Shown: in pieces, positions 56,942-64,000 of the stretch | Position numbering within the stretch: the stretch's first letter is position 1 | Layout: each line of letters begins with the position of its first letter | Assembly: GCA_035772735.1 (NCBI GenBank) | Contig: JASDFA010000010.1 | Span: forward strand, 151,592,501-151,656,500 | Direction of reading: 5' to 3' | Source of the DNA: Datura wrightii | Lineage: Eukaryota; Streptophyta; Magnoliopsida; Solanales; Solanaceae | DNA length: 64,000 nucleotides | Program-made: the position numbers and the translations under genes | Notes under the pieces: model-generated | Databases searched by the model: none | Told to the model about the DNA's origin: nothing | What the model saw: only the letters and a program-made list of their open reading frames with translations

Positions 56942-59112
56942 TGTCACACCCCACCTTGGGGGGTACGACGGCACTTGGTGCCTGTTAGACTCTGAACTGC
57001 TAACTGGTCCAGCCTGAGCACATCTGGTGCTTTGGCTGGCTTTGGCTCTATTTCAAGAAACAAATCGGCTATATAACGACTGTAACTACAACCTCCGGCC
57101 AACTGGCCTGTAGCCATCTGAACCTGTAACAACAGCTAACCAGAAACAGACCTGTAACAAGGAACCTATGCGGGCCGACAAGGCCACCATGCTGTCTAGT
57201 TATCTGTAACTCAACACAAAACTGCTGTAAAACTACGTGACCGGCAAGGTCACCACTACTGTCAAACTAAGGCCCCACACGGCCAACATAAACTGGAATA
57301 CAAAACAGCTACAGCAGACTGCACGGCCCCACACGACCGGCTCAAATAACCACAGGGAATATATACAGACTGCAAGCCTCTACGAATACTGTAAGAAACT
57401 AATAGAAATGATCGGGACAGGGCCCCGACCTACCCATACTGCACAACAAAAGAAAAGGAGCTACACCTCTGGGAATCAGTATCTACTAGCACATATCAAT
57501 ATACATAATAATACATACAATACCTGACCGACCCCCATAAGCCGGAAGGTGCCAACCAAGCAAGCAATCTATTTACCCCTACCCGGGTCTAAACCAACCA
57601 AAAACATGTCACTCCACTCATCTGATAACTGTGAGCTCCTCCTACCGGCCCCCTTGGGTACGCAGCTCAGGCCTTGGCCTCTGACAATAAACTGTTTCTG
57701 AGTCCGAAGACTCCTGCCTCTGGGCACAGGTGTGCACACAGAGTGGTCTACCCCTGTAAACAGGGTGTGCTAGCTCTGCGCAGAGTAAACTTAACTACCC
57801 CTACAAGCAGTGTGGTCTGGACCGTATTATCATGGTGGTCGGCCATCATCGTCCTTTAGTCGGACGGCATCGCCCAGCTGGTGGCGGTATCTGAATCTGG
57901 TATCGACACAGCTATAACCCAGGGGCGGTGGGGATGCTAAAGGGTTCCCATATGCCACAACAAGTCTCAACATACAAAACACATACACAGCAAGCATGCT
58001 CAATGCAAAAATACTAACCATATTCTCTTCTTGTATCTCAAGACCAGTTTGTATTAAATAACTGATACTATATTCTGTTTTACACTATTTCTGATTGCTG
58101 GACTAACTTCTACCTGGCCTTTATCTGTCTATCTGATTATATCTGGATATAGCTCAATAACATAAAATGTACCATCTACTACTGGATACAATCTCAACAG
58201 ATGTACCACGTATTGCCTGAATATCTACTATTCTGATTATCGCATGATACGTGATTAATATACTAGCATGCTTGCTGGAACCGTACTAAAATCGTCTCTG
58301 TACGCTGGGTATCGGTTAATAGCCTTTATTCTATTTACTTTCTAAGCTGTACTTCCCGGCTTGCCGAAAGAATAACTTTACATACCTGGTTTCTGAGTAT
58401 CCGACTGACCGGTGTGATTTTCGTCGATACTTCTGCTGTTTCTCCCAACTACATGCATATATACGTCAATTAGAACTAAATACATTAATATTCGGGAGAA
58501 ATTGTCACTTTAGATATATATATTTATCCCAACTTTAACCTTTCAAAAAACGATCAAAAACTCATTATTTTTCAGCGGTAAGGGAGAAATATTCACTTTT
58601 CAGCTAGGAACACCTAGATATTAATTTAGAGCAATTCTATTTACCTTAGTTCGGCGGCTCGCCGATTCGTCGGCCGTATTTCATGAAACTAAATCCGTAG
58701 GAATGCTCTCTGCTGCTAAATACTTCGGTATCTAGGATTAATTTGAGTTTGGGCAGCGTTTGGCAACGTAATCGGACGAAAATATATAATTTCCTTCGTT
58801 CCTTTCTCTTTCTCTACGTTTGCCCTCTGTTCTCTGGAAATTTTAAAGATTTTACTCAATTAAAACCGAAGTGGGGCTTTATATACTTGGGCCTGAACCT
58901 GGGCAACGTGGCACGGAGCCATCGCGGAGGCCTTGCCTCCGTGACACGCTGCCATCGCGGAGGGGCTCTACCTCGGCTCCTCCCGCGATGGTTCGACGGG
59001 TTCCTCGTCCGATCTTTTTTCTGGCCTTTCTCTAGCACATATGGCCTTCTAATATGCTTAACCAACGTGTGAGTAGGTCGTCTAGGTGCCGAAAATTCTA
59101 CGGGGTATAACA
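56942..59112 (-). mobile_element. Solo LTR, 2.17 kb, inserted in chromovirus gag
   Basis: Minus orientation, start TGTTATACCCCGTAGAATTT, end GGGGTGTGACA. Perfect 5-bp duplication TTTTC at 56937-56941 and 59113-59117. Compared with 39228-41729 it has two internal deletions, 292 bp at ~57476 and 110 bp at ~57735, each at short direct repeats. Removing the LTR and one TTTTC leaves the gag frame continuous. A CpG-rich segment near the LTR start (58900-59000) is not shared with the other copies. Confidence 0.92.
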
Positions 59113-60170
59113 TTTTCCCTGAAGGCGTTCCCCTGGATGGTTCTTGCCACACTTAGGGCAAGCTGGATAATGGTTGTTGATGTTGTGACTCTGAGACTAA
59201 GAGCCAGATGCTTCACCCTTTCGATCCTTGCGGGATTAGAAAGTAGGTGCACTGGCTGAAGTGGATGTTGGAGCCTTCTGCTGCTATTGCTGCTGTTGTG
59301 GGCGGTTACTATCGCTAGACCTCTGGTGGCCATAATCTAATTGGATAGTACACGCACGCTTATTCTCCTGCTCCATGTCTTTCAACTTTTCTGACTCAAT
59401 CTGTGGGCATGAACGATGAGGTTGGAGAGATCAATGTATTTTATGAGCATCGTAGTCCTGCACTCCTGAAAGACCTGGTTTGATACTCTATTGACGAACT
59501 TAAGCATGCAATTATTGGCTTGACTACAATCTTCGGATCTTATCTTGACAACCGCGTGAACTCCGGTGCATACTCCTCCACCATCTTGTTGCCCTGCTTC
59601 AAATTCATGAATTATGCAACCTTAGCCTCCCTTAACTCCCAGGGGGGGGGGGAATTTGTCTAGGAATGCTGTAGTGAACTCTTTCCACTCCACCAGTTCT
59701 GCTCCTGCTTGTCTTCCTTCTTTCCACTGATTGTACCAGATCTGAGCCACCTCTTTCAACTGGTAGGCAGCCAGATCGGCACTCTCAGCAGAACTAACAC
59801 CCATAATCTGGGTGATATTCCGTACTTCATTCATGAACTCCCATGGGTCCTCTCCTACCTTGGACTCATGAAAGTCTGGAGGGTTCATTCGGATGAAGTC
59901 TCGAACTCTAACAGCTGCTGCAGACCCGTTTGTGTTCACCGGAACCACCTGCTGGTTCACTTGGTTTATTACTATCTGAGCTAGTAGCTGGATTGCCGCT
60001 TTGAATTTCGCCGAGGACGCTTGATCGTCTTGAGGGGCCGCTGGAGCTGGTAGGGCAGGTCGGTTAGCATTGCCAGCCCTTCTTCCATTTCCACATCTTG
60101 GAGGCACGGTTTCACTGAAACAAAATAGAGCACGAGTTAGGAGAACATTTTTGGAATTGAACTTCAACAC
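59113..60170 (-). pseudogene. Element B gag remnant, upstream part
   Basis: A 182-codon open stretch (59622-60170) has RVRDFIRMNPPDFHESKVGE, WEFMNEVRNITQIMGVSSAE and AQIWYNQWKEGR (Retrotrans_gag core). An 11-base G run (59642-59652, plus strand) shifts the frame, after which gag homology continues in other frames to a first zinc-knuckle-like CPKCGKNHPGE next to the solo LTR. Confidence 0.88.
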
Positions 60171-60310
60171 ACGATAAAGAGTATGAACAAAAGGGAATTT
60201 TCCTAATAACGTCTCGTAGCCTCCTCGTCATAAGTGTGGCGCGCTTCATACCCATGAAAAGTACTCTACTTGACACGGCTTTCAAACATCCTAGAATACA
60301 CTAAACCTAG

Positions 60311-60322
60311 TGCTCTGATACG
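60311..60322 (-). other. Primer-binding site of element B (initiator-Met tRNA type)
   Basis: The minus strand reads GTATCAGAGCA, matching the core of the usual TGGTATCAGAGC, a few bases inside the 5' LTR end (TCATGACA). Confidence 0.75.
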
Positions 60323-60327
60323 AAGTT

Positions 60328-62678
60328 TGTCATGACCCGAGTCTATACTCTGGACAAGACACGGTACTTGGAGTCACAACAACCCCAAGCTAACCCATGA
60401 TCTATCATAACACTGGTAATCTGAGTAAACATATGCGAAAGATTTAAAATAATAAACTTATTAAGAAAGATAGTTTGATGAAAATTCATACATCTGAAAG
60501 CAAAACGGAGTCTATGGTTGAAAGCCATTAACAATTGATGAGTTGCTAGGACAAGCCCCCAGCTAACTCTAAAGTCTAATAGAAAGATATAACTGAATAA
60601 TGAAATATCGTCCTCGAAAGATGAGGATTCACCAACTGCAGCTGCTGATATCACCGGAAGGAAATCGTTTAACGATGTTGAGGCTGAGAACCTGCGCCTG
60701 TATCATGATACGATATAGCATAGAAGGTATACGTCAATACTTTGAATGTACTGAGTAAGTGAGAGATAATATAAACATGTAGAAATGAATAACTGAACTG
60801 AAATGACATGAAATGACCAACTAAAATACTGAAAATTGAACAACTGAATATATAATTGATATGGTCAATAATGACCCTGGCTGATGGTCATAAACATGCC
60901 CTGAATCTGAGATACTGATCTGAGCTAATTGTACTGAACTGAACTGAGTTGAACCGAGTAAATATGAAACTTTACTGAGCTGAGCTAAACTGAAACTGCA
61001 CTAACTAGTGGGAGAGTCTATAACTGACATATAACTACGTGATCTAAATGTGAAGTCCGATGTATATACCCCATCACTAGGACCCAATGTACCTTTCCAG
61101 AGTATAAAGGCATGAGTTGAGTTATCACAAGTTTGGGGCCATAGGGCCAATAAAATAACCTATGGTGGTAACGTAGTTCTGGGAACCTGGGTGCACTGGA
61201 ACCCCAGTCCACTCGGTGCTAAGTTCTACTCCTACTGGATAGTCCTAGGCTGACTACTAAGCTGATGCTCGAAACTGGGGTCCAAGACTAAGTCAGGGAT
61301 ACCTATCTGGAAGTACCTTGAGAGTCTTATCAGACCGGATTCTGTAATTGGTATTATAAGACTGGTCAAAACTGCTTATCTGGAAGCATCATAATCGTCT
61401 AAAGAACCAACTAAATTCTGATAACTTATATCTAAGTCTAATAACTGATAATTGGGAGGCACCACTGACACCTCAAGAAAGGACTGTAGTCAAACTGATC
61501 AGTTGACATTTTTGACTAATACTGAGTATACTAATATTATGACTAAAACTGGACTAGCATGTATCTGACTGAGATTTCAACTTATTTTCACAACAAGGGA
61601 AGCCCAACATTGATAGAGTCTAGCCACATGAATAACAAGTCAAATATGCAAGACTCTAATTTACTGAATGCCAAAGCTAGGGATAAATCATTTTACAAGA
61701 AGCTAGTTCCACATGATTTCTAGGAATTGGGACAATATAGTAGCTAATAACGTGGATAATATTCCACCTGAAATTTATCGAATTCTATTTGAAAACTTTC
61801 TAAATTTCGAAACCTCAAGGCTATAACTGATAGAAGATTATGGAAGGGTTTTGGGGACACAAGGGAAGAATAATTCCCTTGTTGAATTCCCACATACCTG
61901 GTGAAGAAATTCCGAAAAAAAATCTCTTGAGAATCTGAGAAGAAAATCGATTGCCCTAGCTTCTGCTAAGAGTTTTCTGAGGAGGTTCTACGATCTATCT
62001 TCTGAGTGAATAAGAGGAATGAAGTATATCTTTGATTACTCCTATAAATTCCCTGAATATAACCCAAAATGACGCAGTTTAGGGATAAAAAGGTGAGAAG
62101 TTACTAAAATATCTCTGGGAGAAAATCTGGAGAAATTATCAACAGGGACCAACGGGCCTCAAAATGGGTTGCTGGTCAAGACGACGACCCGTTGGAACTA
62201 GTCATTGGTCTTGGGTCCAAAATCTGAGCTCATTCGAATGGTACCATAGGAGGATACCACGACTCATGGGGCTGACCAACTAGTCGTTGGTACCTCTGGT
62301 TAGAACCAACGAGTCATTAGATCGACTCATGGTCAACACTTTTAGGACCTGGGAATTGGCTACTGGTGGCAGCAACGGCTCGTTGGTAGAAACCATGAAC
62401 TGTTAGTTCCACTCGTTGCTTCTGTAAAAAGTCGGGTAGGTTTCTGAACTTGGGATCCAACGGATAACAGGACGGCTCGTTACTTCTTCAAATGAGTCAT
62501 CCTATGCCTCATTGGTTCCCTCGATGGAAAATCTGTCGAGCTGACAATGACTCAGACAACGGCCCGTTAGAGGTAACCACGATCTGTTGTCTGAATCGTT
62601 CTGTAATAAAATTTTCTAGTTCCCCTGATTTTTCTTGCAACGTTTGAGTTTGGTCTAGAAAAGTTTTGAGGTGTTACA
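60328..62678 (-). mobile_element. 5' LTR of chromovirus element B, 2.35 kb
   Basis: Minus orientation, start TGTAACACCTCAAAAC (right edge 62678), end GGTCATGACA (left edge 60328). Homologous to 51327-53111. It carries a second set of degenerate ACGACTCGTTGG-like repeats at 62140-62600. Confidence 0.88.
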
Positions 62679-63858
62679 ATAGCCTAAAGAGATAGGCCCC
62701 AACATTAACAATTAATAAGATAGCCAACAAAGGCATCAAACAATCTTCCACTCTATCAGCAAGCAAGATGGCTTTCTAAGTGACCTGCACGATGATCTGT
62801 ATGTCGCATCGAAGTATAAGTCTCTAATAAAGAGCTGGGACACCTCTAATCTCATCTCCACGGCTCAACATGCAGCAATGATGGGAATTACCCAAGGTAA
62901 AAGTACAACTCTAATTCTTTAGCTCTATGGGCGTTAAGATACGTCAAAGGCCCGTAGGCGAGCTATGTATATATAAGTGTTACAATCACATAGTTTCTAT
63001 GCCAAAATAGTAATAATACTACCAATATAAATTTGAAATGCTAAGAAGCTAATCACAAATCCCTTAAGGCATCGGCAAAACAACAAAGTATCAATAGCTA
63101 ACTAAGCGACAACGATTTTGATGTCACCCAAATTACACCTCATAAATGAGATATAAAGCGGTCAATGTGAAATATAGAACCCAACTACGGTTAGGGTCGA
63201 CTCCAACAAGAAATATGACGAGAACTTTAGTTAATGCGTTTAGCTAATACTATCGGCTTGCTTATTTCCTAGGGGGGAAGGTTTGAAGTACAAAATGATG
63301 AAAAGTAGTAGAACTAATGAGTAGACTCTTGATTTAATTTCAATCGTATTCAATAAGTGAGTTGGCTAGGGTTGTGTTCCCCATAACTTCATAACAATAA
63401 GGCTTTTTATACAAGTAATCTATTCTGGTGTTTTGCATGTAATATTGGTAAGTTAAATTCACCTAAATGGTTGGTCCCAATATATATGATTATCACCATG
63501 CAACTTGATCCATATGTGGGTGTGTACTTAATTAACCTTTACCCTTAATATCGAATTAGCTATTTTCGGACAATGTCAAGCTATTAGATGAGGGTTGTTA
63601 ACCTCAAATCACCGTTGTTAATCCCTTTTCCCATCCACTACAACCTTGATCCGATGAGTAGGAAGAAGGTAAATTCTAACATTTGCAACCTGTAAGAAAT
63701 AATTAAAACGAAGGGAAAAACAATACATGTATAAACCCCGTTCAAGATTCACTAAGTATTTTTACCTACGTATGTTAATTCATCATGGTTCCCACAACCC
63801 TAGTTATAGGTTTAGCTATTCATACTTGAAGAACCATAATTACAAGATAGAGAAGAAA
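62679..63858. other. Unassigned sequence between element B and the last LTR copy
   Basis: No recognisable ORF, terminal repeat or known element. Flank 62679-62683 (ATAGC) is the expected target-duplication half of element B, but its partner is lost with the truncated 3' LTR. Confidence 0.5.
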
Positions 63859-64000
63859 GGTTACATATCGTAAGTTCTTAGTGTTTAACCGACGCGTGCG
63901 TGCGTATGTTGAGAGTTTTGGAGTACGATGCATGCGGAAAAAGGCCCGGGGGAACGAGTACGCGAGCACGACATTGAGCGAGAAAGAGGCCGGGACCAGA
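63859..64000 (+). mobile_element. Start of another large-LTR copy, cut by window edge
   Basis: Matches 18226-18366 in the same orientation (shared CGTGCGTAC/CGTGCGTATGTTGA, GAGTACGA, GAGCACGACATTGAGCGAG against GAACACGGCATCGAGCGAG). The start reads GGTTACATATCG in place of TGTTACACCCCG. Confidence 0.8.

Larger units (their letters stand above)
51327..62678 (-). mobile_element. Tekay-like chromovirus element B, nearly complete, inactive
   Basis: Minus-strand Ty3/gypsy element: 5' LTR 60328-62678, tRNA-Met primer site 60311-60322, gag, zinc knuckle, protease, RT, RNase H, integrase, chromodomain, purine tract, truncated 3' LTR. A solo LTR at 56942-59112 interrupts gag. Many stops and shifts. 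The chromodomain and domain order place it among chromoviruses of the Tekay/Del type; such elements are abundant in Solanaceae heterochromatin. Confidence 0.9.

Noticed and set aside
58743..59072. 109-codon plus-strand ORF near the start of the solo LTR
   Set aside because: It falls inside the LTR 56942-59112, is not conserved in the other copies, and overlaps an equally long opposite frame.
51327..62678. Integrated pararetrovirus (caulimovirid-type)
   Set aside because: Long LTRs, a tRNA primer site, and the order protease-RT-RNase H-integrase-chromodomain identify a Ty3/gypsy chromovirus; no movement protein was seen.
62679..63858. Host gene between element B and the last LTR
   Set aside because: No frame longer than about 60 codons and no recognisable protein motif.

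Overview
The window looks like plant nuclear DNA, most probably from a member of the Solanaceae. That is an inference from two intron-rich or plant-specific genes, AT-rich spacers, an RTE-type LINE and related short elements ending in TTG repeats, a tRNA-derived SINE of the type seen in that family, a CTAG-ending Helitron, and Tekay-like chromovirus and copia retrotransposons. No bacterial operons, CRISPR arrays or tRNA/rRNA genes were seen. The species cannot be fixed from the sequence alone.

Two real host genes are present. (1) At 1-16.9 kb on the minus strand lies the 5' part of a CHD3-type chromatin remodeller orthologous to PICKLE (PKL). Thirteen coding exons were resolved to exact splice sites with all reading phases consistent. 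They give about 596 residues: PHD finger, two chromodomains, and the SNF2 ATPase through the DEGH box. The rest of the gene lies left of the window. Its introns hold much transposon material: a 4-kb L1-type LINE plus an older LINE 3' end in the 7-kb intron 4, an RTE LINE in intron 3, a SINE and an RTE/SINE tail in intron 1, and an uncharacterised repeat-type ORF in intron 9. (2) At 35.6-38.3 kb on the minus strand lies an uninterrupted 900-codon gene for a DM13/DOMON/cytochrome b561 membrane protein.

The rest is layered transposon sequence. At 18.2-21.5 kb is a 3.27-kb solo LTR with internal 50-bp and 29-bp tandem repeats. At 23.7-31.3 kb is a complete but dead copia element (5-bp target duplication CATTG). 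It was later hit by a Stowaway-type MITE in one LTR and by a solo LTR (26.9-29.0 kb, duplication GTTAC) in the middle of its coding region. It sits between two copies of an older local duplication, one of which shows the empty site of another MITE. At 38.9-45.0 kb are copia reverse transcriptase/RNase H fragments, interrupted by a solo LTR (duplication GACAA), a non-autonomous Helitron, and AT-rich tandem repeats with long (TTA)n tracts. At 46.4-48.6 kb is a copia LTR plus gag fragment on the plus strand. From 48.6 to 62.7 kb two Tekay-like chromovirus elements on the minus strand are fused: a fragment truncated at both ends, then a nearly complete element with one truncated LTR and a further solo LTR (duplication TTTTC) in its gag zinc-knuckle region. 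The window ends inside another copy of the large-LTR family.

The genes do not form a pathway. The main story is genome dynamics: four LTRs with target-site duplications are solo, insertions can be ordered by nesting, and an essential chromatin gene carries about 6 kb of LINE sequence in its introns. I found no convincing new biological system. The least explained items are the conserved-looking repeat ORF in PKL intron 9, the degenerate short repeats inside the Tekay LTRs, the 43.4-44.7 kb repeat block, and a short GC-richer segment near 32.7-33.0 kb.
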